Source of the DNA: Candidatus Cloacimonadota bacterium
Lineage (GTDB): Bacteria; Cloacimonadota; Cloacimonadia; Cloacimonadales; TCS61
Reading direction: 5' to 3'
Length of the DNA stretch: 43,755 nucleotides
Assembly (NCBI GenBank): GCA_030445745.1
Contig: JASUTE010000013.1
Coordinates: forward strand, 1-43,755
The notes under the pieces are model-generated. The model was not told where the DNA came from, made no database searches, and saw only the letters and a program-made list of their open reading frames with translations. How positions within the stretch are numbered: the stretch's first letter is position 1; each line of letters starts with the position of its first letter. Made by a program: the position numbers and the translations under genes. Shown one piece after another: positions 7,785 to 16,726 of this stretch.

Positions 7785-9215
7785 ATGAATCGAAGAATAA
7801 TTGTTATTACATTTCTCATTTTATATTTTACATTTATCATTGGGCTGCAAGCCCAGGACACTTGGGTAAAAAGCTACGCTCCATTTGGAAGCAGCAATTT
7901 AGAAAACTACACAGTTCGGAATATAACAATTTGCCAGGATGATGGTTATGCTGTAAACGGTACTTACAAATATGATGATGAATGGCCAAATCCCATTACT
8001 ATTGAATTTGGTTTTCTGATGAAAACAGATAGTGACGGCAATTTCCAATGGGCGAAAAAAGATACTGTTAGTTTTATCGAGCGAACAGAAAGTTTGGCTT
8101 TTGTGGAGACGGATGATGGTGGTTTCATTTCTGCTGTAACCAATAGCACCATTGGCGGAGGTAATGCTCTCATAAAACGAGACAGCAATGGTAACCGTGA
8201 ATGGGTAGTGGATAATGATGAATTTCAGGTTTGGTCTATGGCAAAAACCAGCGATGGAAATATTGTACTTTCCGGTATGCTGTCATTAAATTTACCTGCA
8301 ATAAGAAAGATAACTCCATCCGGTACAGAAATATGGACTCAAACTTACAATCCTAATAATGGCAGAGAAACAGGCCGTCTATTTTCCATTATTGAAACCT
8401 CTGATGGTGGTTTAGCTTCAACGGGATATATCCAAGGTAACAACTTAGATATTTTTATTCTAAAAACAGATGTTGTTGGTGATACATTATGGACTCGCAC
8501 TTATGATGGATTTGGATATGGTGATTTGGGATATTGTATCATAGAAACAAGTTCATCAGATTTCCTAATATATGCTACATATGAAGAATTTATATCATCA
8601 ATTAATATTTTTCTAACGTATTCTAATAATGGTTATCTTTTCTCATCTCACACATTTGATGAGATAATACAGGCATCCGCTGTAATTCAAACGCAAGATG
8701 AAGATTTTGTTTCTTGTGCTTATCCAGCTAATTTAAAATTTGATAGTGAATACAATGTTGAATGGCTTAATGATTATGGCGGCTATGGAGGGGATAAATG
8801 TATAATTGAAACCAATGATAACTTTTTGGTATTCCCAAGCACACACTATAGTGGTTCAACTCAAAGCATTAAAATAACTAAAACTGATGAAAATGGGCAA
8901 GTGACATCAATTGATGATTATGTAATAAGTAAAAAAAATAACCTTTCTTTGAAATGCTATCCTAATCCATTCAATCCAATAACAACTATTTCATTTGATG
9001 TTTTGGAAAATACTGTCATTAATTTAAGAATTTACAACATAAAGGGGCAATTAGTAAAAAAACTTATTGATAACGAATATACATTATTAGGAACTTATCA
9101 GGTAATATGGGATGGCTCAGGAATTAGTGATAACACTGTCAGCTCAGGCATCTACTATATATGTCTAAGAAACGATAGTTCTTATGTAACCAAAAAAGTT
9201 TTATTGATAAAATAG
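7785..9215 (+). CDS. secreted seven-bladed beta-propeller protein with sorting domain
   Basis: A 476-residue exported protein. Residues 1-24 form a signal peptide ending in LQAQ. Seven copies of a blade motif follow, each near xIxETxDGGxxxxG: ICQDDGYAVNG, VETDDGGFISA, AKTSDGNIVLSG, IETSDGGLASTG, IETSSSDFLIYA, IQTQDEDFVSCA and IETNDNFLVFPS. They are often followed by a KTDxxGDxxWxxTY strand, which predicts a seven-bladed propeller. The C-terminus (from CYPNPFNP at about 391 to KKVLLIK) is the same FlgD-like/type IX sorting domain as in the protease at 522-2681. It has no recognisable catalytic residues; carbohydrate or protein binding is a guess. A GAGGAG ribosome binding site precedes the ATG. 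The heparinase-like pseudogene begins 9 bases after its stop, so the two formed one transcript. Confidence 0.75.
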   Translation: MNRRIIVITFLILYFTFIIGLQAQDTWVKSYAPFGSSNLENYTVRNITICQDDGYAVNGTYKYDDEWPNPITIEFGFLMKTDSDGNFQWAKKDTVSFIERTESLAFVETDDGGFISAVTNSTIGGGNALIKRDSNGNREWVVDNDEFQVWSMAKTSDGNIVLSGMLSLNLPAIRKITPSGTEIWTQTYNPNNGRETGRLFSIIETSDGGLASTGYIQGNNLDIFILKTDVVGDTLWTRTYDGFGYGDLGYCIIETSSSDFLIYATYEEFISSINIFLTYSNNGYLFSSHTFDEIIQASAVIQTQDEDFVSCAYPANLKFDSEYNVEWLNDYGGYGGDKCIIETNDNFLVFPSTHYSGSTQSIKITKTDENGQVTSIDDYVISKKNNLSLKCYPNPFNPITTISFDVLENTVINLRIYNIKGQLVKKLIDNEYTLLGTYQVIWDGSGISDNTVSSGIYYICLRNDSSYVTKKVLLIK

Positions 9216-9224
9216 GAGGTTCAA

Positions 9225-11222
9225 ATGAAGATAGGTTTAATTGTTATGTTCTTAATTATTTTAAGCACCAGTTTGATTTCAATGGTAGTAAATTCTACTG
9301 CAACTATGAACAACACAGAACTTCAAAATCTTTATGATGCTTGCACTGGAGGAGATGTTGTTATATCTGCAATGTATGGGTGGTATCAAAGCGATATCCG
9401 GGATGATGAAGAAATTGGTTTACTTGAAATTTTAAGAGAATATGAACCTATTAATTTGGCAACCAGCTATTTGGAAACAGCATTTGAGGGCATTATCGAA
9501 AGTGACACACTCAAATTACGTGATTCTATGAATTATCTCTTAGATCCCACTTTTATGGTGAATTATGAATTACATTATCTTGATCTCAGTCATTTGTGGT
9601 CGGTTGAATATGCAAGCGGAGATTTTGGGGATTGTCTTAGTTATGGTCAGTTGCTATTAAATGTAAGTTGTATTGTCGATCTATTGTGAGAGTATAATGG
9701 CGGAGCCTACCAGGATACACTCAGGTCACAGTTAACCAACCTTGCAGGATGGGCTTATCAAGTACTAATCTCTGAGTCAATGTCTGGAGGAACTGTTTCC
9801 ATCAATTCTAATGTTTATCCAAATACACTTATTACAGGAAAAGGAAACGGTAGGATTAGGCTGGCAGCAGCATTGGGCTATACTGGCTGTGTACTGGATA
9901 GTCTTAACTTTATCAATGCAGCCGAATACGACCTATTTGGTTCAGTAGCTTACGGCAATAACCCATCTAGCGGATTGGGTTTAAATACGATAGAAACAAT
10001 GTCTTCGGAAGGCGAGCTATATAATGAAGGCATGAGCTACACACGTTATGTATTTAGTGCTTTAGATTTCTTTTTTACAGCTAGGGATAGGACAGAAAAT
10101 AGTGGAATTGGTAATATTTGTAATCATAACTGGTTTACGGACTCATCCGTAAACATCTGGGAGATGTATGAAAACAGCCTGGATTTAATATCACCCGACC
10201 TGAACTGCATTCCGTTCGATGATGTTCATTATAGCCAGGTGATCACAACCGATTGGAATAATGTACCATCCGGCGCATTTACCAGACCTGGCTCTTATAC
10301 GAATATGATAACTTATTATTTTCGGGGAAATCCGACTTCTTCCATGCAGGAATTTATCAGGGGGTTTGTGAAAAGGTATTATGACGAATGGGGCGTATAC
10401 ACCGAAGGATATGGTTATAGAAGCTTCTATACATACAATGACGATAGAACTGATTTAATTACTAGCGGTTCACCACAACTTTTTTTAGCAGAAAATGACC
10501 ATCCACCAAATCCAGAATTTACAATGTTAAGAAATACAGTTAATGATTGGGATGATTTCCAAAAAGCGCCTACATTAATAGTTAACCATGAACATTCTGC
10601 AGGCGTAACAAGTCATGAGCATTCCGATCAATCGAGTTTCATCTTGTATTACAAAGGTAAACAATTGCTTATTGATCCGGGTTACAGACCATCCTGGTGG
10701 CAGTATTATCTTGGGAAAGAATGGTTGGAATCCCCCTTTGCTCACAATTTGATATTGGTAAATCCCATGGGAGAAAACATTATGGCAGAAGAGCAAAACG
10801 AATTGTTGTTGGATTATTTTTACGTGAGAACTAATGCAGATTACTGGAATGATCCTGATGATGATAACACCAATATTTATAGTTTGGATATTACTGACTT
10901 TGAACCCAGTGGTGAGTTACTGCAAACTGGTGTAGCTCCCGATCCAGCTTACAGAAATTATCTAATTTCAAATCGGGATATATCACATTTACAGGTGGGA
11001 ATCAATTATAGTCGCTCCGAAACAGATATAACCAGAAATTTTTATGCTCTGGATTTAGAAACAGATTATCCTTATTTTGTTATCTACGATGAAGTGATAA
11101 ACGAAAATTCAGTACAAAAAGATTTCTATAATCAGCTTCATTTTGCTTTGCATCCAACAAGTTATAACAATGCATATACTACTCAATCTAATAACATCGA
11201 TGATCTGGATGTAAGAGTCAAG
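9225..11222 (+). pseudogene. heparinase II/III-like polysaccharide lyase, broken
   Basis: Two open frames, 9225-9689 and 9690-11276, are in the same frame and separated by a single TGA at 9687-9689; the sequence resumes as EYNGGAYQDTLRSQL without a break, so this is one gene with a nonsense codon. The product has a signal peptide, a helical N-terminal part, and the heparinase II/III beta-domain motif HEHSDQSSFILYYKG with LLIDPGY (about 10606-10686). Such enzymes cleave uronate-containing polysaccharides. At about 11222 the coding sequence runs into the end of an IS256-family remnant; the last ~17 residues of the frame are translated IS end. The rest of the lyase is not found downstream. AGGAGG precedes the ATG. 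Probably non-functional. Confidence 0.75.
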
Positions 11223-11653
11223 TCCAAAAAAGTGTGTAAATTCCTCATAAAGGATTTAAGCACTTTTCAGTTCTAGTTTCTTTTCACTTTTTTTCTTATT
11301 ATCATAGTATCCTTCCATATCTAAATATTTTCTACCGGTTATCCACTTTTCATGATGTTCAACTAGCAAAGCTCCAATTAATCTTATCACAGAAGCTTCT
11401 TTCGGAAATATTCTTATTACTCTTTCCCTCCTTCTGATCTCTTCATTTAAACGCTAAATACTATTGGTTGTTCGCAATCTTCTCCGATACTTTAAAGGAA
11501 GTATTAGAACTGCTAAAATATCATCAAGCCCTTGCCATAATTTACTATCTAAATTAATATGAGTTATTATTCTCCTCCTTGTTTTGATTTTTACTTAAAC
11601 CAAGTTATGAGGATTGAATTTTGGCTCAACTGTTTTTACACCACTTTTTGGAG
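11223..11653 (-). mobile_element. IS256-family insertion sequence remnant
   Basis: About 430 bases bounded by imperfect terminal inverted repeats: TCCAAAAAAGTGTGTAAA at 11223-11240 and, in inverse orientation, TTTACACCACTTTTTGGA at 11635-11652. Inside is the 3' quarter of a mutator/IS256 transposase in minus orientation. The middle and 5' part of the element are deleted, since a full IS256 element is about 1.3 kb. I see no convincing target-site duplication at the two ends, which fits a deletion after insertion. It truncates the heparinase-like gene. Confidence 0.72.
11256..11594 (-). pseudogene. IS256/mutator-family transposase, C-terminal fragment
   Basis: Read on the minus strand from 11594, the translation contains LWQGLDDILAVL, then KYRRRLRTTNSI, a stop, RLNEEIRRRERVIRIFP, RLIGALLVEHHEKW and TGRKYLDMEGYY. 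This is the conserved IS256 C-terminus, in which RTTNxIERLN carries the last catalytic glutamate. That Glu codon is TAG here (11454-11456). The fragment also lacks the N-terminal two-thirds and both catalytic aspartates, so it cannot be active. Confidence 0.8.
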
Positions 11654-11825
11654 GTTATCAATTTTCTTTTTTGAAAAGGGTTTTTTGCTACTTTTTAGAG
11701 GAAAATCATAACTCATCCAGAAAAATTATTTGAATTTTAGCCATTCTCGAATTATATTGTATTTAGATTAAATATTTTAATTCTATTCATATTGAAGCAT
11801 AAAAATTAATTTTAGGAGTGTGTTT

Positions 11826-13115
11826 ATGAAATTAGAAAAACAGTACAAAGCTTATACGCTTTCCAATTTTCTAAAATATAAAAAAATTAAACAAAATCTG
11901 ACTACAGAACAAATTCAAGCTATCCAAGTTGTGGGTAGAGTTTTACCGTTCAAGACAAATAACTATGTAGTAGATGAGCTAATAGATTGGAACAATATTC
12001 CTAATGATGCTATTTTTCATTTAACATTTCCTCAGGCAAAAATGCTGAAAAAAATAGACTATGAGGAAATGGAAAAAGCGCTTTCGGAAAATTTGAACAA
12101 ATTACAGATTAGAGAAGTAGCCGATAAAATTCGCTATAAATTGAATCCTAATCCAGATGGCCAAAATAACAATGTCCCTATCTTCGAAAACAAGCGTTTA
12201 ATTGGGATACAGCATAAATACGAACAAACTGTCCTGTTTTTCCCCAGTAATTGTCAGACTTGTCATGCTTACTGTACATTTTGTTTTCGCTGGCCACAAT
12301 TTGTAGGTATAAAGGAGCTGAAATTTGCCATGAACCAGACAGATCTGCTGATTAAATATTTACAGAATCATCCCCAAGTTACCGATGTTTTGTTTACCGG
12401 TGGAGACCCGTTAAGTATGTCTGCTAAGCAGTTAGAAAAATACTTGCTCCCACTCTTGGAAACTGATTTACCTCATCTGCAGAATATTCGTATTGGCAGC
12501 AAAGCTTTAGCTTACTGGCCATATCGGTTTATTAGCGATAAAGACAGCGATGACCTGTTGCGCTTGTTCGAAAAAGTTGTTAACAGTGGTTATCATCTTG
12601 CTTTTATGGCACATTTTTCCCATCCTAGGGAATTAGAAACCAAGGCAGTAGAATTAGCAATTCGCCGGATAAGAAATTGTGGTGCCGAAATCAGAACGCA
12701 AGCACCAGTTATGAAGCATATCAATAATACGGCCAAGATTTGGCAACAAATGTGGCAAAAACAGGTGAAATTAGGGTGCATACCCTATTACATGTTTCTG
12801 CCCAGAGACACTGGAGCTCAACATTATTTTGCTGTTTCGTTAATAGCAGCTGTGGATATTTTTAGAGAAGCTTATAGAAATTTAAGCGGATTGGCCAGGA
12901 CAGTGCGCGGACCAATAATGTCGGCAGATCCAGGTAAAATACAAATTTTAGGCACTACTATGTTAAATAACACGAAGGCATTTGCCCTACGTTTCATTCA
13001 AGCAAGAAATTCTAGCTGGGTAGGAAAACCATTCTTTGCCAATTTCAATCCACAAGCCATTTGGTTAGATGACCTCCAGCCCCTAAATAGAAATAAATTC
13101 TTCTTTCAAGATTAA
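11826..13115 (+). CDS. KamA-family radical SAM protein (lysine 2,3-aminomutase-like)
   Basis: A 429-residue radical SAM enzyme. The CxxxCxxC iron-sulfur motif is CHAYCTFC (Cys146, 150, 153), followed by FTGGDPL and the aminomutase-like barrel. Lysine 2,3-aminomutase moves the alpha-amino group of lysine to the beta carbon using PLP and SAM. This protein differs at known substrate sites: where LAM has YYLYQCDLxxGxxHFR it reads YYMFLPRDTGAQHYF, and the PGGGGK PLP-lysine loop is reduced to ADPGK. Substrate is therefore uncertain. I prefer ATG 11826 over the in-frame GTG 11820 because TAGGAG (11813-11818) is correctly spaced only for the ATG. It overlaps the convergent small gene by 4 bases at its stop. 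Confidence 0.78.
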   Translation: MKLEKQYKAYTLSNFLKYKKIKQNLTTEQIQAIQVVGRVLPFKTNNYVVDELIDWNNIPNDAIFHLTFPQAKMLKKIDYEEMEKALSENLNKLQIREVADKIRYKLNPNPDGQNNNVPIFENKRLIGIQHKYEQTVLFFPSNCQTCHAYCTFCFRWPQFVGIKELKFAMNQTDLLIKYLQNHPQVTDVLFTGGDPLSMSAKQLEKYLLPLLETDLPHLQNIRIGSKALAYWPYRFISDKDSDDLLRLFEKVVNSGYHLAFMAHFSHPRELETKAVELAIRRIRNCGAEIRTQAPVMKHINNTAKIWQQMWQKQVKLGCIPYYMFLPRDTGAQHYFAVSLIAAVDIFREAYRNLSGLARTVRGPIMSADPGKIQILGTTMLNNTKAFALRFIQARNSSWVGKPFFANFNPQAIWLDDLQPLNRNKFFFQD

Positions 13116-13405
13116 ATATTTAATAAATAAAATATGTTAATTAATATAAGAACTACTATAATAACATTTCCCCAAAGTAAACGAGATTTCAAATCTTCAA
13201 TCTGATGATGGTTATTATCTAATTTCTTTTCCAGCCGCAATAGCATATGTTCTAAGTTAGAAAATTCTTCCTTAAATTTATCTATTTTTCTCACTTTTCT
13301 CATATTCTCGTAATCTTTTACAAAATGTTTAACAATATCAAAAAACGTGTTCACTAAGCCATTTACCACCGGATTACTTTGGGGTTGTTCTTTCTTTTTT
13401 TTCAT
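13112..13405 (-). CDS. small coiled-coil membrane protein, unknown function
   Basis: A 97-residue protein I do not recognise. The N-terminus is Lys-rich, residues 15-35 are amphipathic (VNTFFDIVKHFVKDYENM), residues 45-72 have a heptad-like pattern (FSNLEHMLLRLEKKLDN) predicting a short coiled coil, and residues 77-95 (WGNVIIVVLILINIFYLL) form a single C-terminal membrane helix. The layout suggests a tail-anchored scaffold. An AGAGGTAG-like site precedes the ATG. It lies 9 bases after the PorV-like gene, so it probably ends the same leftward operon; its stop codon shares four bases with the kamA-like stop. Confidence 0.6.
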   Translation of the reverse strand: MKKKKEQPQSNPVVNGLVNTFFDIVKHFVKDYENMRKVRKIDKFKEEFSNLEHMLLRLEKKLDNNHHQIEDLKSRLLWGNVIIVVLILINIFYLLNI

Positions 13406-13414
13406 CTCTACCTC

Positions 13415-14269
13415 TTAGAAATTATATCCTAAACCAAAGTGATGAGTATTGCCTGTTACATGAGTATTGAAAGCATAATCTAAGCAAACATTATAAAGAG
13501 AAAAACGTGCCCCCATCGAATAGCTATTGGGATGATTTCTTACCCCAAAGCGCAGGGTAAGCGGATCTACTACTTTAATTTCTGTCCCCACATGTATTTC
13601 TGTATCCGATTTAGTTTTATTGTTTATCGTTTTCTTCAGCTCCAAAGCTGTAATAACACCGCTATATGGCTCATAGGAAATTCCACCAGCCAACTTTTGT
13701 GGCAGCTCCTGGCTATTATCTTCCCCCAGTTTAGGATTATTCAAATTGGAAACAGAAAACGCCAGTCTGGTACGGGCATGTAAAATTGCCAATGCTCCTA
13801 AATTCAATCCGAAAGCTGTTTCACTACCTAGTTCATGCATAGAAAGGTGATACAGATTAGCTGTATATCCCAGAAAAATGGAAGAATGTACATCCTCTAA
13901 CAAGGCAAAAGCATGGGAAAGAGCATAAACCCGCTCCGACATCAATTCCACATCTTGCCATTCCACATCCATCGATTGCACTCCAATTCCTATGTTACCA
14001 AATTTGCCAGGTAAAGCTGTGGTAAAAGCTAGAGTGTTTACTACCTGAAAGTCGTTACTGAATGGCTTGGTATAGGAACCCATAAGATTCGTTTCTGCCA
14101 GGTTCAAACCTGCTGGGTTATAAAAGATAGCATCAGCTTCATTGGAAGTAGTGTAATAAGCTCCCCCCATGGCACGTGCTCTAGGAGATGGTTCGTAATC
14201 GTCGAAAACTCCAAATAAATTGAATGCTACCAATAAAATTGCGATTAATGTTATGTTCTTTTTAAGCAT
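13415..14269 (-). CDS. PorV/UPF0164-like outer-membrane beta-barrel protein
   Basis: A 284-residue protein with a signal peptide (residues 1-20) and the PorV/PorQ-type opening RARAMGGAYYTTSNEADAIF followed by YNPAGL, then alternating beta-strands ending in an aromatic residue (GLGYNF), typical of an outer-membrane barrel. PorV carries type IX secretion substrates to the attachment machinery in Bacteroidota. It is shorter than true PorV (about 390 residues). Three proteins in this window end in FlgD/type IX-like domains, so a role in their export is plausible but inferred. It follows the lamin-tail exoprotein gene by 12 bases, with a GGGAG site before the ATG. Confidence 0.65.
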   Translation of the reverse strand: MLKKNITLIAILLVAFNLFGVFDDYEPSPRARAMGGAYYTTSNEADAIFYNPAGLNLAETNLMGSYTKPFSNDFQVVNTLAFTTALPGKFGNIGIGVQSMDVEWQDVELMSERVYALSHAFALLEDVHSSIFLGYTANLYHLSMHELGSETAFGLNLGALAILHARTRLAFSVSNLNNPKLGEDNSQELPQKLAGGISYEPYSGVITALELKKTINNKTKSDTEIHVGTEIKVVDPLTLRFGVRNHPNSYSMGARFSLYNVCLDYAFNTHVTGNTHHFGLGYNF

Positions 14270-14281
14270 TTCATCTCCCTT

Positions 14282-16726
14282 CTATTTCAGTTCTGTTCCT
14301 ATTACAATAGGAGCTTTCTCTGTTTTTTTGTTGCCAGTTTCTCTATTGAACACTTCTAGATGACAAATGTATAATCCTATTGGCAATAACTTGTTATATT
14401 TATCACGTCCATCCCATTCGTATTCATTTATTCCATCTTCGGCTGCAATTATCTCGTTGCGAGGGGTGAACATCAGTTTTCCTTCAGCATTGTATATACG
14501 CAAAATTATTTTATCTCCCTTTTGTGAATAATAATTGATAGGTATTTTTTCACCTTCATGTGGTTTAAAAGGTCTTGCTGGTAGTTTCAAAATTGCAGTA
14601 TGGGTTTTAACTGGATAGGTATAGGTAGCAAGATCGAACTTCAAGGTTTCATCGCCGGAATCATCTATTGCATAAACTCCTATATGAACAGCCACTCCTG
14701 CTTTTTGCGGTGGTATATTTCCAGAGAATTTTTCTGGGTTTGTTTCATCCTGTTGAAGTTCTGAATAGTATACTTTATCATAAAAATCTAATGTGTAAAC
14801 CAGCTGTGCTTCCTGAACTGAGCCATCTGTATCTTCAATTTCAACCATTACATCCAGGGTATCACCCGCTTCTGGAGAATTTTGCAAATCTATATTAGTT
14901 ACAATTGGAGCTCGGGTAGTAATTTCAATTTCTTTTAGATTTTCCACTACATTATCGTCGTTATCTTGTGCCCATATTTTAATGGTATAATATCCAGCTT
15001 CCAGACCCAGGTCGGTGACTGCTGGAATTACAGCTTCGTATATATCATCACCAACATGTGTAAGAGATTCGCTGTAAACTATCTGTTCATCTTGCAGTAA
15101 TCTTAAGCTATCTGCTACGATCTCGCCATCGTAATCTACTATTTCAGCACTAACTCTAATTTCTTCATCATAAAAGGGATGCTCTAAGCCAAATTCTTCC
15201 ATCGCATCGGAAGTTATAGAGAATTCTTTTATAACTGGCAAAGTAGCATCTATTCTAATATCTTCTTCATAACCACAGGTAAGTTGTATTGCTCCTTCAT
15301 AGAAGGCAATTACACCATTTGCTATTACCTCGTCACCAATAACATATTCGGAAACATCAGCACCGGTTGTATCCCAGAACATCAATGGAATTTCCACATT
15401 ATCACCAATATCTATGGTAATCTGGGTAAAACCGTATTCACTATCCCAGTTATCTACAACTGTTCCTGTTGCCTCTGCCCAGGTTCCATTCATTGGCAGT
15501 TCTTCGTCTCCAGTTATAATATGTGGTTCTGGCAAACTTGCATTTTCGGAAAGCAGAGTCACCTGAGGCGAGGTTATTTCTACATCATCGTTGTACTTAT
15601 CGATTATTCCTGTAACTTCTATACTGTCTCCGCGGGCATAAGAAGTGGGAAGCATGGAAGAATTATATACTTGAATACCGCGTCCGGAGCCATCTTGAAT
15701 GTAAAATTTTGTTCTGCCGCTTTGTAGCAAACCATCGCCAATAGTAACCACACCGGCTACAGTTACCTGACTGCCCATGTAATCTTGTAGATTATTCTGG
15801 ATATCGGCAATTTGGTCATATTGGAAGGGTACAAAACCGGTAAAATCTATTGTGCTATTAGCTTCAATAACATTACCTGCCAAATCTTGCACATTGTTCA
15901 CCGTTATGGTATAAGTTTCTTCTTCTGTTTGTGCAGAAGTGGTAATAAGTACAGAAGAATTACTGGCTAAAAGTTCAATTGTATCTATTGTTAAATTTGT
16001 AATACTGTAATTAGCAAGGTTTTCTGCTGAAGTTTCTTCCACAGCTTCACTAAAACTAAGTTTTACAGAAGTTTCAGATTCTGCAACAGCATTAGTAAGA
16101 ATCGGCGGGGTAATATCTTCACCTTCTATTTCATGATATCCTAAATAGGTAAAAGTATCTTGCTCGTATACCAACCACTGTGAAGAACCTGCATCGTATC
16201 CAGCTGCAGCATTCCAATCGGTAGTTCCGGTTAGAACGCTGGGTTTCCTAACCAGGGTATGCTCTTTAGTTCCAGCCGATACACCTGCCACATCCCAGCC
16301 ATCACCGGGGTCTTGGCTTTGCACACCAATAACATCCAACATAATTTCATTAGCTCCGTCTTGTTTGAAAAGTGCACGGGCATCATTGCCATTGAAAGAT
16401 ACTACATAACCAGCCTCACTAAAGGAAAGTACATCATCAGCTTGTGCTAAAATGGTAGAAGAAGCTTCTGCGTGAGCTAAAACCCAAACTTCACCTGCCG
16501 CCAAAACTGTACCATCGGGAAATTCGTAAACTTCAGTTGTCCAATCGTTACCGTTATAGTTAGATTTAATAAAATAATCGGAAAGATCGACATCTGACTC
16601 GGTGGGATTGAAAATCTCTAATGCTTTATTATTACTGCTACCCTCTATATATTCCGAGAAAAAAAGATCGGAATAAAGGGCGCAGAAAACAAGTGTTAAA
16701 GCAACTAAAATTATCGTTCTTTTCAT
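14282..16726 (-). CDS. secreted lamin-tail-domain multidomain protein
   Basis: An 814-residue exported protein. Residues 1-18 are a signal peptide. Residues 20-185 form a lamin-tail domain (LFFSEYIEGSSNNKALEIFN, later WNAAAGY). An Ig-like Big_5 domain follows (TPPILTNAVAESETSVKLSF, ~205-295), then an OB-fold like those next to bacterial exonuclease/phosphatase domains (FYIQDGSGRGIQVYNSS, ~310-480), two more Ig-like domains (~490-700), and a FlgD-like C-terminus (IILRIYNAEGKL, YEWDGRDKYN). No nuclease domain is present, although lamin-tail/OB modules often accompany secreted nucleases. The C-terminal domain starts PARPFKPHEG rather than YPNPFNP. Its ATG overlaps the lspA stop (ATGA, 16723-16726), so its translation is coupled to lspA. 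Confidence 0.7.
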   Translation of the reverse strand: MKRTIILVALTLVFCALYSDLFFSEYIEGSSNNKALEIFNPTESDVDLSDYFIKSNYNGNDWTTEVYEFPDGTVLAAGEVWVLAHAEASSTILAQADDVLSFSEAGYVVSFNGNDARALFKQDGANEIMLDVIGVQSQDPGDGWDVAGVSAGTKEHTLVRKPSVLTGTTDWNAAAGYDAGSSQWLVYEQDTFTYLGYHEIEGEDITPPILTNAVAESETSVKLSFSEAVEETSAENLANYSITNLTIDTIELLASNSSVLITTSAQTEEETYTITVNNVQDLAGNVIEANSTIDFTGFVPFQYDQIADIQNNLQDYMGSQVTVAGVVTIGDGLLQSGRTKFYIQDGSGRGIQVYNSSMLPTSYARGDSIEVTGIIDKYNDDVEITSPQVTLLSENASLPEPHIITGDEELPMNGTWAEATGTVVDNWDSEYGFTQITIDIGDNVEIPLMFWDTTGADVSEYVIGDEVIANGVIAFYEGAIQLTCGYEEDIRIDATLPVIKEFSITSDAMEEFGLEHPFYDEEIRVSAEIVDYDGEIVADSLRLLQDEQIVYSESLTHVGDDIYEAVIPAVTDLGLEAGYYTIKIWAQDNDDNVVENLKEIEITTRAPIVTNIDLQNSPEAGDTLDVMVEIEDTDGSVQEAQLVYTLDFYDKVYYSELQQDETNPEKFSGNIPPQKAGVAVHIGVYAIDDSGDETLKFDLATYTYPVKTHTAILKLPARPFKPHEGEKIPINYYSQKGDKIILRIYNAEGKLMFTPRNEIIAAEDGINEYEWDGRDKYNKLLPIGLYICHLEVFNRETGNKKTEKAPIVIGTELK

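Noticed and set aside
9687-9689. TGA as a selenocysteine codon in the heparinase-like gene; a weak hairpin (GAGTAT with ATACACTC) follows it.
   Set aside because: No selenoprotein is known to me in this family, the hairpin is short and bulged, and the gene is also truncated at its 3' end, so a nonsense mutation is simpler.
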